Shown in pieces: positions 35,135 through 43,023 of a stretch of DNA of 58,970 nucleotides. A model generated the notes under the pieces. That model saw only the letters and a list, made by a program, of their open reading frames with translations, did not search any database and had not been told where the DNA came from. A program made the position numbers and the translations under genes. Origin of the DNA: an uncultured Verrucomicrobiota bacterium. GTDB lineage: Bacteria; Verrucomicrobiota; Verrucomicrobiia; Limisphaerales; UBA9464. The DNA lies in assembly GCA_903922605.1 (NCBI GenBank), contig CAIXUG010000047.1, positions 1-58,970 on the forward strand, read 5' to 3'. Within the stretch, counting starts at the first letter, position 1, and each line of letters begins with the position of its first letter.

Positions 35135-35218
35135 ATCCGGCAAATATCGGCAGCCGTATAAGCCGCGTTTCAGTACGACGCTGCGATAAGGCAAGCCCTT
35201 GGGCGAAGGCGAGTCCTG

Positions 35219-35378
35219 TTCCCCCTCACCCTGGCCCTCTCCCTTGGGGAGAGGGGACAGCCGGGCGGCCTCCCTGGTGATTTGCCCGCGCACCTGGCAC
35301 CTCCAGCGCCTAGTCTTGCGGAGAGACGGACGATGATTCTCCCTCTCCCTTAGGGAGAGGGCCGGGGTGAGGGGGAAG
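35219..35378. repeat. MITE-like element, CCCTCACC family (copy 3)
   Basis: TTCCCCCTCACCCTGGCCCT on the left and GGCCGGGGTGAGGGGGAA on the right are inverted complements 160 bases end to end, each with an internal CTCTCCC/GGGAGAG stem. It occupies most of the gap between the convergent secreted-protein and GNAT genes. Confidence 0.88.
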
Positions 35379-35510
35379 GCACCTTGCGCAACACCGAGCT
35401 CCCTGCCCCACGAAGTCGTTTCCTAAAGCTTCCCCTCATTTGGGCTCCACCGCGATTCGCCAAGGAAAACCCTCCACGCCGGGTCGGAGACCTGCCCTCC
35501 GCCAGCCACG

Positions 35511-36023
35511 CTACACCCGCAGCTCCATGTAGGCCACGTCGAGCCAGCGGCCGAACTTGAAGCCGACCTCCTTGAAGCGGCCCACCTGCTCGAAGCCGAA
35601 CTTCGCGTGCAGCCGCACGCTGACTTCGTTCGAGGCGTCGATCACCGCGATGATCGCGTGCAGGCCGCGTTCCTTCGCCGCCGGAATCAGCGGCGCGAGC
35701 AGCAGCGAACCGATCCCACGGCCCCGGTGGGAGGCGGCGACATAGATCGAGTTTTCCGTGGTGAAGCGGTAGCCCACGCGGTCGTGGTACCGGTTCAATG
35801 CGCTCCAGCCGACGATGAGTTCGGTGCCACCGGGCTGCGCCTCCACGGCGACAAAGATCGGGAAATTAGTTTTCGCGTGGTCGTCGAACCAATGCTGCCG
35901 GTGTTCGAGCGAGCGCGGCTCGTAATCGTAGCTCGCCGTGGTGGTGAGCACGGCGTCGTTGTAGATCGCGAGAATGCCCGGGCAGTCGGCCCGGACGGCG
36001 GGGCGGAGGGAGACAGGTTTCAT
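35511..36023 (-). CDS. GNAT N-acetyltransferase (phosphinothricin acetyltransferase-like)
   Basis: The 170-residue product matches the Pat/Bar/MnaT-type GNAT group: VSLRPAVRADCPGILAIYND at the start, TTASYDYEPRSLEHRQHW, VGWSALNRYHDRVGYRFT, the acetyl-CoA loop HRGRGIGSLLL (near 100) and a C-terminal LHAKFGFEQVGRFKEVGFKF. Such enzymes acetylate amino groups of small molecules such as amino acid analogues; the substrate is unknown. A MITE-like element begins 1-2 bases upstream of the ATG, so the ribosome site and promoter would have to lie inside the element. Confidence 0.92.
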   Translation of the reverse strand: MKPVSLRPAVRADCPGILAIYNDAVLTTTASYDYEPRSLEHRQHWFDDHAKTNFPIFVAVEAQPGGTELIVGWSALNRYHDRVGYRFTTENSIYVAASHRGRGIGSLLLAPLIPAAKERGLHAIIAVIDASNEVSVRLHAKFGFEQVGRFKEVGFKFGRWLDVAYMELRV

Positions 36024-36024
36024 G

Positions 36025-36409
36025 TTAGAGCGTTTTCAGAAATCGTGTCGCTGCGCCCATCGGCTGCTTGCGGCGGGAAAAGACGCGTGTCGCGCGGATC
36101 GTTTCGCCTTTCGCTCCGGCCTCAATCTTCACCGGATGCATTGAAGTCCGTTTGCGCCCTTCCCCCTCATCCCGGCCCTCTCCCTCGGGGAGAGGGAGAA
36201 TCATCGTCCGATTGCGTGCGAAAACCGGCGCTGGACTGGCCGGAGGCACCTTGCGACAGCCCAGGCGGCAGCCCGGCTTTCCCCTCTCCCTGAGGGAGAG
36301 GGTCAGGGTGAGGGGGAAGGGGGCTTGTGCCTTGCCGAATTCCCAATTCGCCAAGTGGTTTCCGTACGGGCTTTCCTTCATGGCTGCATGATTTCTGAAA
36401 CCGCTTTGG
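36025..36409. repeat. MITE-like element, CCCTCACC family (copy 4), with terminal inverted repeats
   Basis: The left end TAGAGCGTTTTCAGAAATCG and the right end (complement AAAGCGGTTTCAGAAATCAT) are matching terminal repeats. Inside are the CCCTCACC and GGTGAGGG arms (36160-36318), in opposite orientation to copy 3, and a segment GCCAAGTGGTTTCCGTACGG shared inverted with copy 5. Confidence 0.85.
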
Positions 36410-36501
36410 GGCGGAGGAGGTTGTGTCCTGACGAAGCATTCGAATCTGGTGCGCGAACCATCCCGCTGCCGCTCACGGCCGGCAACTCAAACCGCCCGTC
36501 A

Positions 36502-36533
36502 GTAGGCCGGGCTGCCAGCCCGGCCTACTACAG
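36502..36533. repeat. GTAGGCCGGGCTGCC palindrome
   Basis: GTAGGCCGGGCTGCC pairs with GGCAGCCCGGCCTAC around a very short loop. It is related to units at 14511-14633 and 50246-50275. Confidence 0.75.
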
Positions 36534-36593
36534 GGACAGCAGACAGCCGTTGCGTCCGTCCGCGCCGGGTCGTCAGTGTGAGTCCGCCTTTCG

Positions 36594-37745
36594 ATGGGAA
36601 TCCTGCGCCTGCTGCTTGCGATCAGCGTTGTCGTCCACCACCGGGATCCGCACCTCAGCCTGCGCTTCCTCGTGGGCGGACCCTTTGCCGTGCAGCTGTT
36701 CTTCGTGATCTCCGGCTTCTACATGGCGCTGGTGCTCGACGAGAAATACCGGGGTTCGCACGGAATCCGGGCCTTTTACGGCAACCGGCTGCTGCGGCTG
36801 CTGCCCACGTTCTACGTCGTGTTGCTGCTGGTGCTGCTGGTGCCCTGGCTGGCCGGACTGCTGCTGGGCCGGTCCATCCAGATCGGGCAGATGAACACCT
36901 GGGCCAGCTACGGCGCGCAACTGCCGGGCTGGCTGGCGGCGGCGCTGAAGGGGTTGAACCTCTCGCCACTCGGCCAGGAACTGCCGGCTGCCGGGATGCT
37001 CGATCTGGCCAGCCACACCGCGGTGTTTCAGGCGCCGCCGGGCCACGACGTGATGCCGCTCTATTTCTTCATGCTGCTGCCGCCGGCCTGGAGCCTGAGC
37101 CTGGAACTCCAGTTCTATGCCCTCGCCCCGTGGCTCACCCGGCGCTCCACGGCGCTGCTCGCGGGACTGTTCGTCGCCGCGTTCGCCCTGCATTGGCTGC
37201 TGCCGTTGCTGCCCTTCGGCAACGACGAGTTCTGGCGGAACCGCAACCTGCCCGCGCAGCTCGGCTACTTCCTCCTGGGCATGGCCGGGCATCGTCTCTA
37301 CCGGCTGCGGACCAGCCGGGCCTGGCTCGACCGGCTCATGCAACGGGGGCGCTGGTTTTGGGCGGCCTCGCTGGCGCTGCTGGTCGCGTATCCGTGGCTG
37401 CCCTTGGGCGTGCGTGATCCGCTGGTCACGGGTGGCTTTGCGCTGGCGCTGCCGTTCGTGTTCGCCGCGACGTCGTCGTGGCATTGGGACCGGATGGTCG
37501 GTGAACTGTCCTATCCGCTTTATCTCTGCCACTGGCTGGTGAACCAGGCCTGGTACGGTCTGGAACCCGTGGTGCAGAAGCGAATTCCTGCCTTCCGGCA
37601 CGACTGGGTCAGCGTGGTGGTGGTCGTGGTGATCAGCCTCGCGCTGGCCGCGGTGATCCATTGGTTCGTGGAACGTCCGGTGGACCGCTTCCGCCAACGC
37701 TGGGCCCGGCGCAGTCTCTTGGCGACACCGTCACCGGCGATTTGA
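36594..37745 (+). CDS. Acyltransferase 3 family membrane protein (OafA/NodX-like)
   Basis: The 383-residue product is almost entirely transmembrane, with about ten hydrophobic helices. It shows the family's N-terminal pattern: LRLLLAISVVVHH (catalytic-type His), GPFAVQLFFVISGFYMA, then FYGNRLLRLLPTFYVV, a conserved Arg region. It ends in a C-terminal LYLCHWLV and EVPV-like ERPVDRF segment. Such proteins O-acylate surface sugars from the cytoplasmic membrane. No glycan genes are adjacent, so the target is unknown. Confidence 0.9.
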   Translation: MGILRLLLAISVVVHHRDPHLSLRFLVGGPFAVQLFFVISGFYMALVLDEKYRGSHGIRAFYGNRLLRLLPTFYVVLLLVLLVPWLAGLLLGRSIQIGQMNTWASYGAQLPGWLAAALKGLNLSPLGQELPAAGMLDLASHTAVFQAPPGHDVMPLYFFMLLPPAWSLSLELQFYALAPWLTRRSTALLAGLFVAAFALHWLLPLLPFGNDEFWRNRNLPAQLGYFLLGMAGHRLYRLRTSRAWLDRLMQRGRWFWAASLALLVAYPWLPLGVRDPLVTGGFALALPFVFAATSSWHWDRMVGELSYPLYLCHWLVNQAWYGLEPVVQKRIPAFRHDWVSVVVVVVISLALAAVIHWFVERPVDRFRQRWARRSLLATPSPAI

Positions 37746-37799
37746 GAGAGTGAACCGTTGGCTTCGATACGGGAAAGGTCACAGCGGTTCACGGTGGTT

Positions 37800-38090
37800 G
37801 GAGCGGTTCCAGGAATGATGTGGCCATGAAAGAAAGCCCGTACGGAAACCACTTCGCGAATTGGGAATTCGGAAAGGCGCGAGCTCCCTTCCCCCTCACC
37901 CCGGCCCTCTCCCTTGGGGAGAGGGGAGAGCCGGGCGGCTTCACGGGTTGTCGGCAGGTGCATCCGGCCAGTCCAGCGCCGGATTTCGCAGGAGGAAAGC
38001 CAGCGATTCTCCCTCTCCCTGAGGGAGAGGGCCGGGGTGAGGGGGAAGGGAATCAACGGACTGCAATACCGCCGGAAACGCTTGAGGCTT
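37800..38090. repeat. MITE-like element, CCCTCACC family (copy 5)
   Basis: The left end is GGAGCGGTTCCAGGAATGAT, then a GTACGGAAACCACTTCGCGA segment also in copy 4, core arms at 37889-38047 and a decayed right end near GGAAACGCTTGAG. It fills the gap between the acyltransferase and the first SLBB gene. Confidence 0.8.
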
Positions 38091-38198
38091 GACCAAAAGA
38101 TTCAACGACCGGGCCACACCTGTTTTTCCAGCTTCAGGGAGATTGCGACGAAATTGGCGCTGGCGTGGGGAAGGAGAATTCAGTTGTTTCCAACCGTC

Positions 38199-38597
38199 AT
38201 GAACCGGATCGGATGCTTGGTTTTTAGCCTGTGTGGGCTGCTGTTGACCGCCGGCTTCGCGGGCGAGGCCCCCGCTCTTCCCGCAAACACAAATTCCCCG
38301 GTGGCGACCCAGCCGCCGGAGTTGGCGATCTTTGGCGAGGCCGGTCCAGGCAAGATCAAGGTCAAGGTGACCGGAGAAGTGAAGCGGCCCGGAATCTATT
38401 ATTTGAAAGCCAACGCGGTGATCGCCGATGCGCTGGAAGCGGCACAGGGCAAGACAGAGTTTTTTGGTTGGCGCAATGCCAGGTTGATGCGGGCCGAAGC
38501 AGGTCAAACGAATGACGTGCTCTATATGCGCAAAAAGAACTACAGCATACCGCTCGTGGATGGCGACTGGCTCTTGATTCATCAGCCAGCTGATTGA
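38199..38597 (+). CDS. Secreted SLBB-domain protein (tandem copy 1)
   Basis: The 132-residue product has a signal peptide (GCLVFSLCGLLLTAGFAGEA) and one SLBB domain: GKIKVKVTGEVKRPGIYYLK (about 50-70), ADALEAAQG and the closing LVDGDWLLIH. SLBB domains bind soluble ligands or glucans and occur in polysaccharide-export and competence proteins; here the domain stands alone. A close paralogue starts 18 bases downstream. ATG 38199 is chosen because it gives the matching signal peptide of the paralogue. Confidence 0.8.
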   Translation: MNRIGCLVFSLCGLLLTAGFAGEAPALPANTNSPVATQPPELAIFGEAGPGKIKVKVTGEVKRPGIYYLKANAVIADALEAAQGKTEFFGWRNARLMRAEAGQTNDVLYMRKKNYSIPLVDGDWLLIHQPAD

Positions 38598-38615
38598 GCA
38601 CTCTTGCCTTTCATT

Positions 38616-39020
38616 ATGTACCGAACCGGATGCTTGTTGTTTGGCCTTTGTGGGCTGCTGTTGACCGCCTGCTTCGCAGATGAGGCACCATCCGTTGCCC
38701 CCAACACAAATTCTCCGGTGGCGACCAAGCCGCCGGAATTGCCGGTCTATGGCGAACCCGGACCCGGCAAGATTCGGGTCAAGGTGACTGGGCAAGTAAA
38801 GTATCCCGGAATCTACTTTTTGAAAGACGGCGCGGTAATCCGGGATGTTGCCGTGATGGCGACGAAGGAAATGTCAGACCCATATTGGTTGCCTCTATGC
38901 CGGTTGAGACGCCCTGCTGTAGATCTGACAGATGAAGTAATCCTGCTGCACGAAGAGGACGTCACAAAACCGCTTAAGGATGGCGACTGGCTCATCCTGC
39001 GCCATGACATTGTTTTTTGA
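38616..39020 (+). CDS. Secreted SLBB-domain protein (tandem copy 2, possible lipoprotein)
   Basis: The 134-residue product parallels copy 1 throughout: GCLLFGLCGLLLTACFADEA, NTNSPVATKPPELPVYGEPG, GKIRVKVTGQVKYPGIYFLK and LKDGDWLIL. The signal differs: LLTAC gives a plausible lipobox Cys where copy 1 has Gly, so this copy may be lipid-anchored while copy 1 is released. The middle of the domain has diverged. The two probably form an operon that arose by duplication. Confidence 0.8.
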   Translation: MYRTGCLLFGLCGLLLTACFADEAPSVAPNTNSPVATKPPELPVYGEPGPGKIRVKVTGQVKYPGIYFLKDGAVIRDVAVMATKEMSDPYWLPLCRLRRPAVDLTDEVILLHEEDVTKPLKDGDWLILRHDIVF

Positions 39021-39066
39021 GCTTGGCCGTTGGAGGACGCCTCTTTCCAACTAGGCTGCCGCTGCT

Positions 39067-39221
39067 CAAGCCCCGTTACGAAGACCGCGAGGTCTTGGAC
39101 TGCGGCAGTCCTCTGCCGCTTTCGGCTGCCGGGTGGATTGACAACGGACTGAAGCACGCCTGCTTCGGAGTGGGTGCCCCGACCAAAGCGGTAGAGGCCT
39201 ACCGCAGTCCAAGACGCTACC
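39067..39221. repeat. GGACTGCGGCAGTCC-type inverted repeat (copy 3)
   Basis: The arms GTCTTGGACTGCGGCAGTCC (from 39092) and the imperfect complement CCAAAGCGGTAGAGGCCTAC with CGCAGTCCAAGAC (39183-39214) flank about 60 bases. It lies between the convergent SLBB and thyA genes. Confidence 0.82.
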
Positions 39222-39235
39222 GCGCTCACCATACC

Positions 39236-40033
39236 TCAAACCGCCACCGGCGCCTTGATGGCCGGGTGCGGGTCGTAGCCGACGAGTTCGAAGTCCTCGT
39301 ACTGGAAGTCGTGGATGTCCTTCACCGCCGGGTTGATCTTCATCGTCGGCAGCGGACGCGGTTCGCGGCTGAGCTGCAGCTTCACCTGTTCGACGTGGTT
39401 TGCGTAGATGTGCACGTCGCCGAACGTGTGGACGAAGTCGCCCGGCTTCAGGCCCGTGACCTGGGCGACCATGAGCGTCAGCAGCGCGTAGCTGGCGATG
39501 TTGAAGGGCACGCCGAGAAACAGGTCCGCGCTGCGCTGGTAGAGCTGGCAGCTCAGCTCGCCGTCGCTCACGTAGAACTGGAACAGGGTGTGGCACGGCG
39601 GCAGCGCCATGCCCTCGACCTCGCCCGGATTCCACGCGCTCACAATGAGGCGGCGCGAATCGGGATTCTTGCGGATCATCGCGATCACGTTGTCGAGCTG
39701 GTGCAGGCTGCGGCCGTCGGCGGTGCGCCAGTCGCACCATTGCGCGCCGTACACGCGGCCGAGATCGCCGGTCTCCTTGTCGGCCCATTCGTTCCAGATG
39801 GTCACGCCGCGCTCCTGCAGCCAGCGCACGTTCGTGTCGCCGCGGATAAACCACAGCAGCTCGTAGAGGATGGACTTGAGGTGGACCTTCTTGGTCGTCA
39901 CCAGCGGGAAGCCGTCGGCGAGCCGGTAGCGCGTCTGCGCGCCGAAGAGCGAATAGGTGCCGGTGCCCGTGCGGTCGGCCTTGAACTTGCCGTGTTCAAG
40001 CACGTCACGGAGCAGATCGAGATAGGGGCGCAT
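39236..40033 (-). CDS. thyA: Thymidylate synthase
   Basis: The 265-residue product converts dUMP to dTMP using methylenetetrahydrofolate in the cytoplasm. All landmarks are present: [19 protein letters not shown], the [15 protein letters not shown] segment, [12 protein letters not shown], the catalytic Cys in [13 protein letters not shown] (near 146), [20 protein letters not shown] and the C-terminal end IKAPVAV. The length is that of the E. coli enzyme. No folA or thyX lies adjacent; a DHFR-like protein is encoded 12 kb away. Confidence 0.98.
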   Translation of the reverse strand: MRPYLDLLRDVLEHGKFKADRTGTGTYSLFGAQTRYRLADGFPLVTTKKVHLKSILYELLWFIRGDTNVRWLQERGVTIWNEWADKETGDLGRVYGAQWCDWRTADGRSLHQLDNVIAMIRKNPDSRRLIVSAWNPGEVEGMALPPCHTLFQFYVSDGELSCQLYQRSADLFLGVPFNIASYALLTLMVAQVTGLKPGDFVHTFGDVHIYANHVEQVKLQLSREPRPLPTMKINPAVKDIHDFQYEDFELVGYDPHPAIKAPVAV

Positions 40034-40134
40034 CGGCGGCGATGAGGTTCGGCGTTTCGCGGCGCGGGTTCAAGGGATGAACAGCCAAGGATCGAAGAAA
40101 GGGCGCACCTTTTCACCTTGGTCCATGAACCGGG

Positions 40135-40335
40135 TCCGGCTTCCGGCACCCCTCCGGGGTGCGACAATGCGGTGGCCGATTCCGGGGGCGTTGCCCCCGG
40201 CTAAGTTCCGATGCGCCTCCGGCGCGGACATTTTCCGGCCCGGAGGGCCAACGGAAATTAGCCCCGGGCAACGCTCGGGGTGGCCATGCTCTTTTCTGGT
40301 TTTGCTTTTCTGGTTTTGCACCCCGGAGGGGTGCT
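40135..40335. repeat. Palindromic repeat with CACCCCTCCGGGGTGC ends
   Basis: CGGCACCCCTCCGGGGTGCG at the left and GCACCCCGGAGGGGTGC at the right flank stems such as CCGGGGGCGTTGCCCCCGG, GCGCCTCCGGCGC and GGCCCGGAGGGCC. This is part of the 700-base gene-free gap upstream of thyA. Confidence 0.75.
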
Positions 40336-40420
40336 GGAATCGATCATCAGGAAGGCTGGCTGCGGCCGCTGGCAAACGAGTTTCAAGGGGGCTCAATTCG
40401 CGGGTCTTGGGTCGTGGATT

Positions 40421-40585
40421 CTCACCGTTGCTCTCCCTCCAGGAGAGGGGGAATGGTCGCCCGCCGCTCGGCGAAGGCAGGTGCGGGATTGGCCGGAGAA
40501 TCTTCCAGTCAGCCAGCGGCATTCCCGGCGGTTTCCTCTCCCAGCGGGAGAGGATTAAGGTGAGGGAGAACGGCCCGCGTTCACC
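40421..40585. repeat. MITE-like element, variant subfamily (copy 6)
   Basis: The left part CTCTCCCTCCAGGAGAGGGG and the right part CCTCTCCCAGCGGGAGAGG followed by TTAAGGTGAGGGAGAACGG form the arms. The inner GGAATGGTCGCCCGCCGCTC and CGGCATTCCCGGCGGTTTCC segments match the copy at 58301-58459 in inverse orientation, defining a second subfamily. Confidence 0.8.
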
Positions 40586-40733
40586 AGCCCGCCAACTGAT
40601 CGCCGGCCTTCGTTTGATAGGCGGGCGACCCGGCGCGGTCGCGGAAGCCGGACAGCCAGAGCGGGTTCCGCGAGGCATCGCGAATGGGGCGTTTTGCTTT
40701 GCCAAAGGGCCGCATTTGCGCTTCCATAACTAC

Positions 40734-41441
40734 ATGCCCCCGGAAGCCGAATCTGCAGGATTCAAGGTCCTTGCCATGGATGACGTCTGCTATGGTCCGG
40801 TAGATCTCCCCGCCCTGATCCAATGGGCCAAAGACGAGCGGGTCGTGGCCGACAGCTGGATCCTCTGCCTCACCGACCAGCGCTGGATGCCGGCCGGACA
40901 TTTGCCGGAGTTGCGCGAGCTGTTCGGCAACGGCGCGGAGCCGGCGGACGAAACGCCGGGGGAAACCAAATCGATGGTGCGGCCCGGTTCGCTGCGGCGC
41001 ATGCGCGTGCTGTCGGATCTGACGGACGAGCAGCTGACCCGTTTTGCGGAGATCGGTGAGGTGGTCCGTTTTCCCGCGTTCACGCCGGTCATGAAGGTCG
41101 GTGCGACCGGCGACTCCATGTTTCTCGTGCTCGAGGGCCAGGTCAGGCTGCGCATCATGGTGAAGGACCACGAGATCCTCATCGCGATTCACGACATGGG
41201 CGGCGTGTTTGGCCAGATTTCGCTTTTCGACGGCGGCCCCCGGATCACCGACGCCATCACCGATGCGCCCACCGTGCTCTTCCGGGTCACGGCGGCGAAC
41301 TTCCGCCGGCTGTGCCAGAAGCGGCCGGACATCGGCACCGTCGTCTTGCACGCACTGGGCCGCACGCTGGCCCTGCGCATCCGCAGCGACGACAAGCATC
41401 TGGCCGAGATGGTCGCGATGCAGGCCAGCGCGGAACGGTGA
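40734..41441 (+). CDS. Cyclic-nucleotide-binding domain protein with N-terminal GYF-like segment
   Basis: The 235-residue product starts MPPEAESAGFKVLAMDDVCY. Residues about 18-60 (CYGPVDLPALIQWAKDERVV, then DSWILCLTD) look like a GYF_2-type domain. Residues about 95-215 are a CRP-type cyclic-nucleotide-binding fold: VLSDLTDEQLTRFAEIGEVV, GATGDSMFLVLEGQVRLRI, MGGVFGQISLFDGGPRITDA, with Gly-Gln-Ile-Ser near the ligand loop. No helix-turn-helix follows, so it is not a typical transcription factor. It may act by protein contacts; what it binds is unknown. Confidence 0.8.
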   Translation: MPPEAESAGFKVLAMDDVCYGPVDLPALIQWAKDERVVADSWILCLTDQRWMPAGHLPELRELFGNGAEPADETPGETKSMVRPGSLRRMRVLSDLTDEQLTRFAEIGEVVRFPAFTPVMKVGATGDSMFLVLEGQVRLRIMVKDHEILIAIHDMGGVFGQISLFDGGPRITDAITDAPTVLFRVTAANFRRLCQKRPDIGTVVLHALGRTLALRIRSDDKHLAEMVAMQASAER

Positions 41442-41449
41442 CCAAAGGG

Positions 41450-41590
41450 TCCGAAGTCCAAGGTCCCGAGTCCCGAGTCCCGGGTCCAAGGTCTTCGCGC
41501 GCGACTCGGGACTTTGGACCCGAGACCCGAGACCCGGGACCCTCCGTCCGGCAGACTTTAGACTTTGGAGCTGGGACCCGGGACCCTAGT
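41450..41590. repeat. Heptamer-based low-complexity repeat
   Basis: Short units around GTCCCGA and its complement TCGGGAC recur (CCCGAGTCCCGAGTCCCGGG, then CGAGACCCGAGACCCGGGAC), with GTCCAAGGTC/GACTTTGGAC arms giving an overall inverted layout. It ends 11 bases before the next start codon. Confidence 0.7.
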
Positions 41591-41600
41591 CTCCCTCTAC

Positions 41601-42737
41601 ATGACAGCTTCGGCCACGCCGGTCACCACGACCGATCCGATCAATGCGCGCATCCTCGCGGTGAGCGAGGACCAGATTCAGGGCTTTCTCCGCGATCCGC
41701 TGGGGGAAATCGCCCGGCGGGCCGACCTGCCCCCCGATACGGTGATCGGGAACATCCGCGCCATGCTCACCGCCGGCACCATCCGGCGCGTGCGGCAGAC
41801 GCTGCTGGCCACCAACCTCGCCGATGGCGCGCTATGCGCCTGGCAGCTGCCGGTGGAGCGCACCGATGCGGCCTTCGACTTCATGTCGCAGCAGGATCCC
41901 TTCAGCGGGCACGTCGTGGTGCGCTCGACCGACGCGGCGACGCCCGGCTCGAACTACCGCCTGTGGACCACGCTCAAGGTGCCGCAGGGCTATTCGCTGG
42001 CGAAACACGCGGAGCTGCTGCTGAAAAAGGTCGGCGGTGAAAAATTCCGCCTGATGCCCGCCAGGAAGCTCTTCGCGCTCGGCGTCGGGCATGTGCGCCG
42101 GCGCGGCATGGAGCCGGGCAGCCGCGCGGACGAGCTGGCGGATGTCCTCGACGTGCAGATCGCGCAGCTTACCGAGGCCGAATGGCGCGTGCTCACGGCG
42201 CTCAAGCGCGAGTTCCGCCCGGAGGAGCTGCATGCGGACCTGTGGGCCGCCCGGGCGACCGAGGCCGGCGTGTCGTTCGAGGAATTCTGCCGCGTGGCCG
42301 AGGATCTGAACGCGCGCAAAATCATCGGGCGCTTCAGCACCTTCTTGGAGCACGTGAAGACGCTCAGCACGGGCGAAAAGGTCACCAAGTTCAACGCGCT
42401 CTTCCACTGGGCCGTGCCGCCCGGGCGCGAACTGGATGCGGGTCGTGAGGTCGGCCGCCACCACATCATGACGCACGCCTACTGGCGCGAGGGCGGGCCG
42501 GAGTTCCGCAACGTGAACGTGATGGGCGTGGCGCACGGCACCGACCGGGAGGTGGTGCTGGCGCACAAGGCGGCGATCGACCGGCACCTGGAGGAGGCGG
42601 GCATCGCCGTCAGCTACACGAACGTGTTCTGGGGCGGTCGCAGCGAGATCAAGCCGAGCGAGATCAGCCCCTTCGCCTACCGCGAGTGGTGCCTGGCGCA
42701 GGGCGTGGACCCGGAGACGATGCGGGCCGAGAAGTGA
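41601..42737 (+). CDS. Fused AsnC/Lrp-like protein related to siroheme decarboxylase AhbA/AhbB
   Basis: The 378-residue product has two tandem Lrp-like halves, each with an N-terminal winged helix (DPLGEIARRADLPPDTVIGN; LTEAEWRVLTALKREF) and a ligand domain. The second half has HIMTHAYWREGGPEFRNVNV followed by MGVAHG, and the first has GSNYRLWTTLKVP, resembling the 'HxYxR...WPYNLYxMvHG' region of AhbA/AhbB/NirDLGH siroheme decarboxylases. Those act in heme or heme d1 synthesis. No heme genes are nearby, so it may instead be a regulator. The start follows a low-complexity repeat with no clear ribosome site. Confidence 0.72.
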   Translation: MTASATPVTTTDPINARILAVSEDQIQGFLRDPLGEIARRADLPPDTVIGNIRAMLTAGTIRRVRQTLLATNLADGALCAWQLPVERTDAAFDFMSQQDPFSGHVVVRSTDAATPGSNYRLWTTLKVPQGYSLAKHAELLLKKVGGEKFRLMPARKLFALGVGHVRRRGMEPGSRADELADVLDVQIAQLTEAEWRVLTALKREFRPEELHADLWAARATEAGVSFEEFCRVAEDLNARKIIGRFSTFLEHVKTLSTGEKVTKFNALFHWAVPPGRELDAGREVGRHHIMTHAYWREGGPEFRNVNVMGVAHGTDREVVLAHKAAIDRHLEEAGIAVSYTNVFWGGRSEIKPSEISPFAYREWCLAQGVDPETMRAEK

Positions 42738-42767
42738 CGAGTTACGAGTTACGAGTTACGAGTGGCG
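42737..42767. repeat. ACGAGTT tandem heptamer
   Basis: Directly after the stop codon, TGACGAGTTACGAGTTACGA continues to four near-identical 7-base units. It is a simple-sequence tract with no assigned role. Confidence 0.7.
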
Positions 42768-42774
42768 AGCCGGT

Positions 42775-42906
42775 GTAGCGCAGATTTTCAATCTGCTGTG
42801 TCGCCGAGTTGGACTCGGCAGGGCGTCGGAACCGATCCCGCGCTCGGTGCAACGTTGCCGATGCGGATTGCAAATCCGCGATACAGCAGAATGCAATTCT
42901 GCGCCA
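42775..42906. repeat. GTAGCGCAGA palindromic element (copy 1)
   Basis: The outer arms (TAGCGCAGATTTTCAATCTG at the left; CAGAATGCAATTCTGCGCCA at the right) are imperfect complements, with stems CGAGTTGGACTCGG and GCGGATTGCAAATCCGC inside. Copies 2 and 3 lie at 45820-45954 and 57138-57270. Confidence 0.85.
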
Positions 42907-43023
42907 CTGGCACCGGGCTTCCCGTTCGCGCCAATTCCCCGATGGCGATGATTGCGGATGGCGGCGGACGGAGGTCTAATCCGTCGCGTGGACACGGTAG
43001 TCGTTTCTTCAACGTCCCTCTAC

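Noticed and set aside
40034-40733. Long plus-strand extension (to 40077) of the cyclic-nucleotide-binding protein
   Set aside because: The added 219 codons run through two repeat elements and end in a clear ATG start of the real domain structure at 40734.
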